Below are positions 1 to 9,693 of a DNA stretch of 64,000 nt, piece by piece. The notes under the pieces were generated by a model, which saw only the letters and a program-made list of their open reading frames with translations, did not search any database and was not told where the DNA came from. The position numbers were made by a program, and so were the translations under genes. The DNA comes from Seminavis robusta (Eukaryota; Bacillariophyta; Bacillariophyceae; Naviculales; Naviculaceae): positions 1 through 64,000 of the forward strand of contig CAICTM010000456.1 of assembly GCA_903772945.1 (NCBI GenBank). Direction: 5' to 3'. How positions within the stretch are numbered: the first letter of the stretch is position 1; the number at the start of each line of letters is the position of its first letter.

Positions 1-910
1 TCAATTCCTTGTCGTGCAAGTTTTGCATGAGACGTTCTGCCTTGTGGACAAGACCCCTCACTCTGTTTTTGGCTCTGCTTTCCTCCCGATCCTGAGTGGC
101 AAGATGCCAACGTCGAATGGCCGCAAGGGGGACATCGCGACACAGCAACGTGAGCAAGTTTGGTAGTGGATGACCCGCTTTGCATGCCAGCCAGAATGGA
201 TCTTGCTTGAGTTCTGGAGCATCACTCGACGTCGAGTGATGCTTGTCAAGGTATCGAAGGAGAGAAGGGGGGGTCGCTCCGATATTGCAGGCCTGTTCCA
301 GCGGCAGCGATCCCTTACAATTGCGGATAGCCAACGCCTGGGGAAATTGTTCAACCAAGTACTTGAAGGCTGGAAAGATCATTGTTTTTTTAGGGTCGAA
401 GCGGAACATCTCAATGGCCACATGAAGTGGCAGAGCTCGGCTGAACATCAGTCCAGAGACCAACGAATGGGACGATGGCGCGGAGACTGAACACGTTGTT
501 TGAAGAGCGCTGGGATCGCTAGTCGCAATGTATTTCAGTACATTCAATGGAAGGGGTTCGCGGCAAACAAAGTGAAGCAGCAGCGTGCCCTCAATTCTGA
601 TGTTGTCGCAAGGCTGGGATTGAATGAATGTCTTGACCTTGTACTTTTTGTCGGACCAATAGTGACGGCGACAGAGTGTGTATGGCACGAAGCGTCCCCA
701 CTTCGGGTCATCTATGTTGGAAACAAGACAAACCTTATCACCTTGAACGGGGACGTGTCTCTTTACAACCTCCAAGAAGTGTGGGTCCTGCACGCCAGTG
801 CCTTGTCCAGGGCGGTAGTTAATCAGCGAGTTCCGCAACCATATGACATCGACATCCGACGCCGTCATTCCTTGTGATTCATGACGGGTTTTCTCCATGA
901 TGATAGGCAT
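1..910 (-). CDS. Ankyrin-like diatom protein, 3' end cut by window edge
   Basis: An open frame runs uninterrupted from an ATG at 910 to base 1 (303 codons, no stop reached), with an in-frame TGA directly upstream of the ATG. The protein starts MPIIMEKTRHESQGMTASDV. From about residue 150 it contains loosely repeated segments such as LPLHVAIE, YLVEQFPQALAIRN and GSLPLEQACNIG, then FWLACKAGHPLPNLLTLL. These resemble the degenerate ankyrin-type helical repeats (PLHxAxxxG, LVExxPxA) common in large diatom families. It ends in a charged stretch (RREESRAKNRVRGLVHKAERL style). A protein-protein interaction role is likely from the family; no partner can be read. It is divergent from the BTB gene at 1182. 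No catalytic residues seen. Confidence 0.6.
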   Translation of the reverse strand, partial: MPIIMEKTRHESQGMTASDVDVIWLRNSLINYRPGQGTGVQDPHFLEVVKRHVPVQGDKVCLVSNIDDPKWGRFVPYTLCRRHYWSDKKYKVKTFIQSQPCDNIRIEGTLLLHFVCREPLPLNVLKYIATSDPSALQTTCSVSAPSSHSLVSGLMFSRALPLHVAIEMFRFDPKKTMIFPAFKYLVEQFPQALAIRNCKGSLPLEQACNIGATPPSLLRYLDKHHSTSSDAPELKQDPFWLACKAGHPLPNLLTLLCRDVPLAAIRRWHLATQDREESRAKNRVRGLVHKAERLMQNLHDKEL

Positions 911-1181
911 TCAGTATGTGATCGGTTTACTACTAAGGTTGTTGGCTCTCCCTTTCAGATTATTGACAGCAAACTTGCAAACTTTGTCTTCGATCCTTCG
1001 GTCAGCTTCAAAAGCACCTTAATTAAGTAGTTTCCGCGTGGAGGCTCAACCGTGGAAACTTCTTATACACGGTACACCACCGTGGAAGATGCAATCGCAC
1101 TGCCTGGTCCCCATTATTTCACAAAAGCACCCAAGCACCGTGACCAACGAGGTTCCATCAGTGTGCTTTGCATTGGCGACC

Positions 1182-2435
1182 ATGTCGGAAAGGGCTTCTG
1201 ATATCAACACTCAACAGCAATCATCTAGCTGCATGGCTCTTGATGAGATGCTTGCAAGGTTCTTAACTGTGGACAGCCTCAATGACATCATCCTGAAGGG
1301 AATGATGGAGTTGAAGTGCCAGCCAACTGCTTCTTGCTTGCAGCACGGTCTGATGTCTTCATGGGCATGCTTCTGGGAAAGTTCCAGGAATCATCATCAG
1401 CTGTAATTCAGCTTGGATTTCCAGGAAATGTCCTCAAGGGAGTGGTAGAGTTTGTGCTTACAAATACAGCACAAGTTCTTCATGTCAAAACAGATGCAGA
1501 AGATATAAGTCCCCAAAAGATTCAATCATTGGTGTCATTGGCAGAGGCAGCTTCCTATTTTGACCTTGCTGGCCTTGGAGAAATGGTTTTTGAATCTTTT
1601 GAAAAGCATAACAAGGCAGACCCATGCTCATCTTTTGCCGCCTTACAAGCGTGCAGAATGGCTGGGAACTCAGTACCAGAGGCGTTTGTTGAAAAGTCAA
1701 AAGCTTGGGTTCAAACTACCCCATCAAAACTTTTCTCTGTCTCCCATGTGGCCTTCCTGAGCACAGCTGTCCTGGAAGAAATACTCATGGATTCACACAT
1801 GGATTTGTCAGAGTTCGAGCTCTTCCAAATTCTATCCCTCTGGGTAGATGCTGATCCCAGTCAGAGAAGGGAACAAGGGGTTGTCCTCGCCAAGCACATC
1901 TCCTTTGAAAAGATTGATATTGAAAATTTGACAACAGCAGTGGCTTCCTCTGGGTTGGCTCCATCAGAGCGCCTTCTTGAAGCATACAAGAATCAGGCTT
2001 TGGCACTCAAGAAGCATGTACCATCAGTAAAATTTGAAGAATCAGCAACCTGACGATTCTGATGAAGCTCCAATAGCAATCAAGGTGCAAGGAGCTGGGA
2101 CAGAAGAAGTGAATGGGGTTTACACACAAGATGGAACATTCAAGAAACGAATGAAGTACTCAATGCAAGGTTCCCACAATGGTGGCGAATGCATCTTCTG
2201 GCTCTACAATGGCGGTTCAAAGTGGTGGTACATTGACCTTCACACTGATGCGAATCCTCATTTGCAAAACCGTATCGACTTCTACGAGGCACATGAGAAA
2301 GATCTTCACAATGAGTTCCCACCAAGCAATGGTTGGACGCTACAGAAAGATGGTTTTGGATCACTTCCAAATCTCTTGTTCAAGTTTCGTTGTAGGAATG
2401 GTTGTGGAGAGTATGGGGAGCTCCTTGCTAATTAG
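1182..2435 (+). pseudogene. BTB-BACK domain protein, frameshifted twice
   Basis: Three reading frames join into one recognisable diatom BTB architecture. Frame one (from ATG 1182) gives the BTB start, MALDEMLARFLTVDSLNDII. Near 1300 it shifts to a second frame carrying VPANCFLLAARSDVFMGMLL, then the rest of BTB and a BACK-like helical region (EFELFQILSLWVDADPSQ). Near 2040 it shifts again to a C-terminal module with IKVQGAGTEEVNGVY, a tail seen in diatom BTB proteins, ending at 2435. BTB proteins usually dimerise and often act as cullin-3 adaptors; that is family knowledge. Each shift equals one base, so the copy is a young pseudogene or the assembly has two indels in homopolymer-like spots. 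Codons are otherwise well kept, with no internal stops inside the segments. Confidence 0.7.
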
Positions 2436-2748
2436 AAAAAAGTGGCAATGGAGAATCCAAGACGATTGACAATCATCATTAGGGTTTGCTACACGAGAAA
2501 AACTCTATGAAGCATACAAAAGCCACTGTTAACGCAACCAAAACTCAATACTCAAATGAATGTAATGAATGTTGTGGTGTGATAGTTATAGCCTCATACC
2601 GGTATGTGTAACACGACAGAATGATTGAACCAAACACTCCAGACCAGATCAATAGCCAAAACACCACATCAACCCTCTCCTCTTGCAACTTGAAGGACAT
2701 AATCGAGGCAAAAGGAGGTCAATCCTTGAAGCCAACTCTGGCACGACT
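2436..2748. other. Short intergenic gap between convergent genes
   Basis: Holds the 3' flanks of the BTB gene (+) and of the coiled-coil gene (-). I see no further gene or repeat. Confidence 0.5.
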
Positions 2749-3648
2749 TCAACGACACCGATCAAAAGCGATCAAGATGACAAATCCAATTACCAAAACA
2801 CCGCCGGTAATCCCCACAATGAGGAGAGACACCGACATCCAATGCTTCATCTTGGTCTGCTCTCGGTTCTCTGGTTGTACTGCTATATCTTGCTGCTCGT
2901 TGGCGACCACCGCATCTGTTTGTTCGCGCTGGCCCTCAGTGCCTTCTTTGTCACTCACGCTCCTGTCTGCTTCAATGAGTTCATGAATAAATGCTTTCAT
3001 CGCCCGTTCATGCTCGGTAAGGTCGGCTCGAAGGTCTTGCAAATCTTTGCCTTGGGTGTCGCTTTTAGCTTCGAGCTCGGTCATGGAATCGTACAGGCTT
3101 GATGTATCATCGGCATGGCTCTCGCATACTGGACGCAGTTCGTCGATGACATCCCTCAACCTTGACGTGTCATTGTCGAGGCGCTCCCGGAGTTTGCCGA
3201 CTTGTGCGTGCAAATCATCCCGCAAGACTTGCTCGTCGAAGACATCTACAAATGCCTTCATCGAAGCCTCCATGGTCGCCATCTCCGCTTTCAAATCCTT
3301 TCTGTCGTTTGACATACGCTCTACATTAGCCTCCATTGCTCTCTTTTCTTCCTCAAGCGAATGAATCTGGAACTTCATGGTGGCCACGTCCCTCAACACC
3401 TGGTTCACCACCGGATTTCCATCGATATTGGTGGTGGGTACGCGAACGCCTGTTTCATCGAAGGCCAACAGGGCAGCTGAAGTGCGGCCTCGTAGAATAC
3501 CTGAATGACCTGCTGCGGCCATCACAATCGCAATTGCAGTACAACCAAGCAGTGTGTACACAATGCGCGCTACAGTGGCGCTGACACCGTGAGATGCTTG
3601 GACCGATTGAGGACCGCGAGGAAGAAGTGTGCTCATTTCGTTCGCCAT
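2749..3648 (-). CDS. Coiled-coil protein with a membrane helix at each end
   Basis: Not recognised as a named family. I take the ATG at 3648 (MANEMSTLLPRG), giving 299 residues; the open frame extends further upstream but that part looks non-coding. Residues about 25-50 form a hydrophobic helix (IVYTLLGCTAIAIVMAAAG). Residues about 90-240 are charged heptad-rich coiled coil (LEEEKRAMEANVERM, MKAFVDVFDEQVLRDDL, TSRLRDVIDELR). The C-terminus is a second hydrophobic helix (VSLLIVGITGGVLVIGFVIL). Two repeats of A-M-K-A-F occur in the coiled coil. It could be a membrane tether or scaffold with the coiled coil between two anchors. The next gene on the same strand (4184-5281) is also a membrane protein, but nothing shows they work together. 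Confidence 0.65.
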   Translation of the reverse strand: MANEMSTLLPRGPQSVQASHGVSATVARIVYTLLGCTAIAIVMAAAGHSGILRGRTSAALLAFDETGVRVPTTNIDGNPVVNQVLRDVATMKFQIHSLEEEKRAMEANVERMSNDRKDLKAEMATMEASMKAFVDVFDEQVLRDDLHAQVGKLRERLDNDTSRLRDVIDELRPVCESHADDTSSLYDSMTELEAKSDTQGKDLQDLRADLTEHERAMKAFIHELIEADRSVSDKEGTEGQREQTDAVVANEQQDIAVQPENREQTKMKHWMSVSLLIVGITGGVLVIGFVILIAFDRCR

Positions 3649-4183
3649 GCCTGCAAAGGAAGGAAGGCAAATGCAACCGAAGGTTAGGCGGTATGGTAAC
3701 GCCAAAGTTTTGGATTGTGTGTTGTCGCATCTTGCTCCATGCATGCTCCGTTGGATTGATTGCATGAAAGTGAGACTTTGGTTGCACTGCGTCCCCCCCA
3801 TCAAAGATATTAACCGATTGCAGTGGAAAATGCACAACTAGTGTTACGTGTATTCATCGCAAAGTGGGTACAGCGTACTGTACGGTATTCTTGGACTCAG
3901 CGAAATTTTCATCACCCACCCATGCACTATCTGCTGTCATTTCAAAGTCATACACGATCTTCACGGGAGCTTCGTGCCGTACTGTACTAGTACGAGTGAA
4001 ACCATTGTACAATGGTTATACATGTATGTCATTGGTCGCCCCCATGATACACCAAAATTCTACCTTGTGGCGATGATAGGAGCAATAAGATCCCTTGTGT
4101 CCCAGGATCTATTCCCCCAATGGCGAGCAGAAAGCTGGAGCATCTTCCTTGCCGTTCTCTTCAACTCCAAGTAGTGCTCCTTC
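3649..4183. other. Intergenic stretch containing a relic of the neighbouring gene
   Basis: Non-coding apart from the 3927-4013 fragment (separate entry). It also carries the start region of the coiled-coil gene. Confidence 0.5.
3927..4013 (-). pseudogene. Displaced fragment of the TIR-like gene at 4184-5281
   Basis: Bases 3927-3973 match 4509-4555 inside the neighbouring gene without visible differences (47 bases). After an extra stretch of about 17 bases the match resumes, with mismatches, at 3991-4013 (vs 4557-4579). The fragment corresponds to the part encoding SYEAPVKIVYDFEMTADR. It lies about 170 bp beyond the gene's 3' end and is on the same strand. It looks like a small local duplication, too short to code. 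Confidence 0.7.
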
Positions 4184-5281
4184 CTACATGAGTAGAACCC
4201 TATCCGCTGATGGTGAGGCTGTAGGTTGTTGTGCCTGTTTCCACCACTGCAACCTCCTCCACTCGGGACGTTGTCCCTGTTCCGACACCACCTGCCGACG
4301 AATGGAACCCGAGTGCAAGTAAGGTGAACCCCATTCACAGAATAGGAAGGGGAAAACGACGAACATAATCACAGTGAATGATATCCCAACAAACAAAAAC
4401 ACCATGGGCTCGGGTTTCAGCGAACAAATAGCAACTCCAAATCCCAGAAGGAATAGAAGCACGATGCTGCCCAGGGCTCGTGCTGTCATGTATGTATTCA
4501 AGATCCGCCTATCTGCTGTCATTTCAAAGTCATACACGATCTTCACGGGAGCTTCATACGAGCGAAACAGTTGTACAATAGTGTCAATCTCTTCCCGATC
4601 ATGCTCCTTGAACAACGCTCGTGTGATGCGGTTCTTGTCCTGTCTCCTCGAAGACTGTGCATTGATGCATTTGGTGTGCGTGTTGGCAAACATGTTGGGG
4701 CCGGTTACATAGGTCTGATCCGGAAAGAGGCCAATTTTCTTGGCATACATCAGCTCACAAATGCACCATATTCTCGTGTACAAGTCAGTCCTTGAATTGC
4801 GCACAACGCAAAAGGAAGATGCAGCCTGAAGCGCCCTAACAAAGGGGGAATCCTCCAGAGATGCCTCCGAATCGCCCACTTGCTCTTGGACAATCCGTTC
4901 GTCATGGCTTTGCACCAAGGCAAAGGCGCAAATCCATAGACTTGGTTTCGTTACCTTGGCTTGGAACGTAGCCCGAATTGACATGACAAAGTCCGCAAAG
5001 GATCCATCCCATGCGTGGGTCACAAAGACTGATATAGGGAGCCCATTGGGATTCATGCTCAAGGCATATGATTTTCCTGTTTCCTTGCATTTGGGAATTA
5101 TGATGGCCTCGCAGACATCTCGCGTTGTCTTTTGCCTGTAAACTCGATCATTGTCGCCGCCACCCTCGGTCCGAAAGAGTTGCTTTGCCTGGCGTTCTAC
5201 ATCCAATAGCTGGTCGTAGGAGATACACCAGTGACTTGCTGGCACAGAAGGACAGAAATGGGGATCTTGGTGGGCATCCAT
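4184..5281 (-). CDS. TIR-like (FVTHAWD) membrane protein
   Basis: 365 residues from the ATG at 5281. Around residues 80-215 lie PISVFVTHAWDGSFADFV, LWICAFALVQS, SPFVRALQAASSFCVVRN and YTRIWCICELMYAKKIG. This order (beta strand with F-V-S/T-H-x-W, then W-x-C-x-F-A, then a strand, then R-x-W-C-x-x-E) is what I associate with TIR-like or stress-sensing families of algae and dinoflagellates, where the R-x-W-C-x-x-E segment holds a conserved glutamate. The C-terminal third has two membrane helices (IVLLFLLGFGVAICSL and VFLFVGISFTVIMFVVFPFLF) and a basic/Q-rich tail, so the TIR-like part probably sits in the cytosol on a membrane. Signalling or NAD-related activity is inference only. A short copy of part of it lies at 3927-4013. 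Confidence 0.6.
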   Translation of the reverse strand: MDAHQDPHFCPSVPASHWCISYDQLLDVERQAKQLFRTEGGGDNDRVYRQKTTRDVCEAIIIPKCKETGKSYALSMNPNGLPISVFVTHAWDGSFADFVMSIRATFQAKVTKPSLWICAFALVQSHDERIVQEQVGDSEASLEDSPFVRALQAASSFCVVRNSRTDLYTRIWCICELMYAKKIGLFPDQTYVTGPNMFANTHTKCINAQSSRRQDKNRITRALFKEHDREEIDTIVQLFRSYEAPVKIVYDFEMTADRRILNTYMTARALGSIVLLFLLGFGVAICSLKPEPMVFLFVGISFTVIMFVVFPFLFCEWGSPYLHSGSIRRQVVSEQGQRPEWRRLQWWKQAQQPTASPSADRVLLM

Positions 5282-5929
5282 AATAGAGTTCCTACCGTAC
5301 CTATCTCGAAGTCACTGTTCTCAAATCACGCCTTGCTGAGGCAGCGCACTACAATACCAGTAGCTGACAGATGGAGCATCTTCTACCAGGCAATGCTCTC
5401 TGGGTCCTTCAATTGCTGTTGTTGTTACTGTTGCGCCAGTTGCGGCCATTGCACTGTGGGGCTTTCTTATTACTAAGATGAGATGTTGTCAGTGGCATCC
5501 TTTTCCTTTGCGAAGGCTTCGTGCACTTCGCTTGGCAGGTTGCTTGGCCCAATAGATCCCCTTCTTTCGATCGGTACCTGTACCTGGTACTACTAATACT
5601 GTACACCGGTACCTGGTACCGCACACGGTGCCACCGGAACCCTACGGACGGTACGGTACAGTACCGGTACGGCCTTTCTTTGTTGTTACCGGTAGGTTGC
5701 AAATTGGGCCGAAAGTACGTGGTATAAAGGCTTAACCACATGGTATTACTAAAGCTTTGAGTACCGTACTGTACCATACCGTAGGGAACGGATGGAGCCA
5801 AACAATAATCGACGTCAATTGCACTCGCATCATCGCCGTTTCATATTTGTGAGACGCTTTGTAAAGGAGGAGGGATATTTTTCGACACTGTTTGCTACGG
5901 TAGATCACATTGTAGTAGTATAGACAACC
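5282..5929. other. Promoter-side intergenic region rich in GTAC words
   Basis: No gene. Bases 5571-5665 and 5757-5785 are dense in GGTACC, GTACCGG and CGGTAC, giving many overlapping short palindromes. The kinase-phosphatase gene starts at 5930, so this is its upstream region; a regulatory function is not shown. Confidence 0.4.
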
Positions 5930-8900
5930 ATGCGACTGCGTCGGCAGTCTAGTTCGATGCTCTTGCTGTGCTGCATGGTAGCAGCCGCTTCAGCAGGTCA
6001 GGCAAGCACAAGTGAGAGCCAAACCAACACTACAGCTACAGCATCCGAAGGATTGCCTCCAAATCCTGTGGGAGACCACGAGTCTGAAAAAGCCGTCCAA
6101 AGTTCCGAAGGGCTGCAGAAACAAGATAGCAAAGATCCAACAAAAGATAGTGATGATGGGTCAACCAAGGCTGTCGAAAGGCCGCCTCAAGATGATCAAA
6201 AGCAAATGAGTCGTGAAGAACAACGAAATTGGAAGAGATGGGTCCGTAACCTGCTTTTGAGAGAACACATTCAAGATTTTGTGCTTCTGGATGGACTGCT
6301 ATCTCATGCATGGAACCGCAAGGGTAGACCCAGTCGCAAAATGAGGGCCAATGTGTTGGTATATCTGGAAAATGATGATAGAAGAGCCAGGACGTTTGCC
6401 CTGGAATCTGCCTTGGAATCATCCAGTCGGCACCATGATGTCAGCGGCAGCACCATGATGGCTCCACTCAATTTTGAAGAAGGACACAACAATCACCAGC
6501 TATTTGAGGGGATGATTCTACAAGTAGATTATCAACGAGGAGATGGCGGCTTTTACAATCACTTTCACGACAAATTGCAAATTCCTGTCTGTCAGAATCT
6601 AGAGACTGCATCGGCAGCATTGTATGCCATTGACACCTATCAGCTATTGGAACCTCTGCACTTGGAACTAGGGGTCAGCGCCAAACATGCTATCGATTTT
6701 GCTTACACTCCTGTCGAACTGTCGGATGTTCCCACTCGAAAGCAAGAATACCACAATGAATACTATTCACCCTTTGCCTTGGTGGATGAACGGGCACAAT
6801 ACACAGATTCCACGTCTTGGTGGCAGTGGTGGCTGCCTTTTGGAACTAGAAATTCGTTCTGGAAAGGACATGATGAACAATACAAGATGTCAGAGACGGC
6901 ATTTGCCGGTGGTTCTCATGGAGAAGTTTGGAGAGGGAGACGCTTGTGCCGAGACGAGCACGGCAGTCGTCGCTGGATGGGCTATTCTTCCACGGTTGGA
7001 GAAGGTGCCACTTGCCGGACCACGCAGGACCTAATTTTCAAGCGTCTAAAGGTGGAGCACGGCTACAGGCTTTTGGAGGCTGGTCTTCGCGAAGTGTACA
7101 TTGGCAAGCTCTTGGCGGAAGAGGAATCCGCAAACGGTCTATTTACCAACTATGTGAATCATTTCTTTCGAGAAGTCCCAAAGAAATCAACAACTCTCAA
7201 CCCATGGACAGAAGGAGAGAACGACTTGGAACTCTGGATTGTCTTTGAAGACGCTGGTCCATCCCTCAGATCCTACCTCTATGCTCCAGTATCAACGGGT
7301 GACTTTGTCGTATTCCAGCATTCGCCCGCTTGGACCAAACTGAGACAAAGCGCAGCCAAAACCAGCAAGAGACGGAAAGCCACCGCGGAGAAAGACATGT
7401 CCATCTCTGTGATTGTTGATGATGATGTTGATGATGATGACGATGAAAGTCAACGGCGACCGAAAGGCAAAGCAGGCAACAATACAGTCAGTGGCAGTGA
7501 AGTGATGAAGGAGATCTTGCGGCAAGTGCTAACATCGGCTGCGTTTCTTCACAAACATGGCATTGTTCATCGGTAAGTCCTGTGATGTTGTCCGCTTAAA
7601 TTCAAGTTGTGTCATTTCTGCTTCTCTCTAACACACTCGCCTGACACATCTTCTTGGCATCAGCGATATCAAACCTTCCAACACGTGAGTAGTCCGTTTA
7701 CGTTGACTTGTACCATTTATATGATGCACTTGAAAGCTTACTGTTCTGCCCAGCATGTGTAAGACAAACCTGGACCTTGACACGTTAAGAGTTAGGGGTG
7801 GGAATGGAACCGAGAAACTCGAAATTGAGTGTGTCCTTGGAGACTTCTCGAGTGCATGGGACAGCTACACCGGCAAGAACTTGTACACCAATGGACCCAG
7901 CATTGAAGAACTAACAATTGAATATGCGCCTCCGGAAGCTCTGTTGGGGTCGTCATGGGATTCATTTGAAGTACGGAGACCACAGAGCTACGATTCGTGG
8001 AGTATTGGGGTATTGGCATTGGAGCTTCTGTTGGGCTCTCCCTCTGTGTTCTCGGTCGATCAGCGAACAACGGCACTCTTAACCAACAAAATGCAGAAGA
8101 GAGGTGCTTCGGAAAAGGAAATCAGACGGGCGCTTTATTTAGCAGCGCTATCTCAGTTCTGCATTTACGTTCCGTCGTCTACTGGATCCAAGTCACAGAG
8201 ACTGTCTTGGCCCCTGCGAAAGGGGGATCCCTTGTACAAGATTGCCATGGTGAAAGAATCCTGTACACTTCGTGATTTTCACCAAGCCCTTAGGGCCAGG
8301 GATCCTCTGGGCTTGGGCTTTGACCAATCAACCGACAATTTACTTCAACTGATATGGGGACTGTTGGCGTGGGATCCCATGGACAGAATCACAGCTGAAC
8401 AAGCACTTGAACACCCATATTTCACGAGTAGCCCGAAAAGTAATTTGGTTCCAGGCGACCACAATGCACTGGAATCTCAAATGTTGGATCCTGGGATGGA
8501 CTTCAACGTGACTGACAATGTTGATCAGTTCATCTGCCCGAAATGCGGTCGTGTTTTCAACGATTGGCAGTCTTGTCATCACCATGCAAACGCCCGAAAG
8601 CATGCAAAGTTTTGCACCTATGATCGGAGCAAGTTGCCGTCTTCAGTGAACGCCCATTCCATGCTTCCCGCTCATCCAAAATCTGGATACTACGACATCC
8701 AAGGGCGGCGACCGACAATCGAAGACTTCCATTCAATTCATCTCATTCCTTCCAAGGAATTCTTTGCAGTTTATGATGGCCACACTGGCAATATCGCATC
8801 AAAGTTCGCTGCCTCAACTGTCTATGATCACCTCACCAGTCGACTCGCATTTTTGGATGAGGAGGTTATATCCGGCACGGTTGGTTGGAAGGAAAGCGTG

Positions 8901-9657
8901 AAAAGGAACATCACAGAAGCATTTGCCGACATACACCAGCAGTTCCTAAAAGCGGTGTCCTTTGCGGGGCATGGAGCCATGGACAATTCTGGTACCACCG
9001 CAACGGCCGTCTATGTGACTGATGAGGCCGTCGTCGTTGCTAGCATTGGTGACTCTCGTGCAGTCTTGTCATCCTCCAAAGGGAAGAATGATGGCCGTAG
9101 CGTGATTGAGATGTCGGCTATTCAGCTCACAAAAGATCACGTAGCATCCGACGCCGAGGAGGCCGCCAGTGTGAAATCTCGTGGCGGCAAAGTATCCGTC
9201 GTAAACGGCTTGGCTAGGGTCAACGGCGCGCTTGCCATCACCCGTTCCATTGGTGATGCGCCACTTGCAAACGTCCTGTCTCGTGTACCACACGTTATAT
9301 CCATGACCAGAGCAGAGGTTCAAGACATGTGTGGGACCAACGGACGAGATGAAGTACCGTGCTTCATCGTCTTGGCCTCAGACGGGTTGTGGGACATGAT
9401 TTCCAACCAGGAAGCAGGTAAGCTGCTCATCTAACGTGAACGCTATTTGGTTACTATATCATATTTTGTACTAACGGAACCAACTTTGGTGAAACCCCTT
9501 AGTGGACCTTGTTGCGCAAACAATCTCAAAATACCAAAGCAACTCTTCAAATCACGTTGGCGGGGCGTTTCAGGAAGCCTCAGAAGTGCTCACGTTGGAA
9601 GCTTATGTGCGCGGAAGCACCGACAACATTGGCGTCTGTGTTATTTCCCTGAACTGA
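5930..9657 (+). CDS. Secretory protein kinase / zinc finger / PP2C phosphatase fusion
   Basis: Four exons: 5930-7572, 7664-7684, 7754-9417, 9503-9657, giving 1160 residues; all junctions are GT-AG and keep frame. Order: signal peptide (LLLCCMVAAASAG), acidic linker, kinase with glycine loop GGSHGEVWRG, lysine in IFKRL, catalytic loop HRDIKPSN (residues 547-554), DFS instead of DFG (585-587) and YAPPEAL; then a C2H2-type finger (CPKCGRVF...CHHHANARKH, about 815-840); then PP2C with VYDGHTG, GTTATAVYV, SIGDSRAV, RSIGDAPL and LASDGLWDM. So one chain has ATP-dependent kinase motifs and a metal-dependent Ser/Thr phosphatase. Kinase-PP2C fusions are known in plants and algae; the signal peptide and finger are additional. 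DFS keeps the Mg-binding Asp, so activity is plausible. The last 36 bases with the stop are duplicated in tandem. Confidence 0.88.
7664..7684 (+). other. 21-nt micro-exon carrying the kinase catalytic loop
   Basis: Between introns 7573-7663 and 7685-7753. It completes the Arg codon of HRD and encodes D-I-K-P-S-N plus two bases of Thr. Both flanks have clean gtaagt/gtgagt donors and cag acceptors, and phase is kept on both sides. Skipping removes 7 codons in frame and would delete the catalytic Asp and Asn. Confidence 0.85.
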
Positions 9658-9693
9658 GACAACATTGGCGTTGGTGACAGTTCCCTGAACTGA
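9622..9693 (+). repeat. 36-bp tandem duplication including the stop codon
   Basis: 9622-9657 and 9658-9693 are near-identical 36-bp units beginning GACAACATTGGCGT and ending TCCCTGAACTGA. The first encodes the end of the PP2C (DNIGVCVISLN, stop); the second repeats DNIGV..SLN, stop in the same frame. A third start (GATAAC) follows. The duplication arose inside the gene's last codons. Confidence 0.9.

Noticed and set aside
3649-3837. Upstream extension of the coiled-coil protein
   Set aside because: The extra 63 residues look like non-coding sequence, while MANEMSTLL at 3648 directly precedes the first membrane helix.
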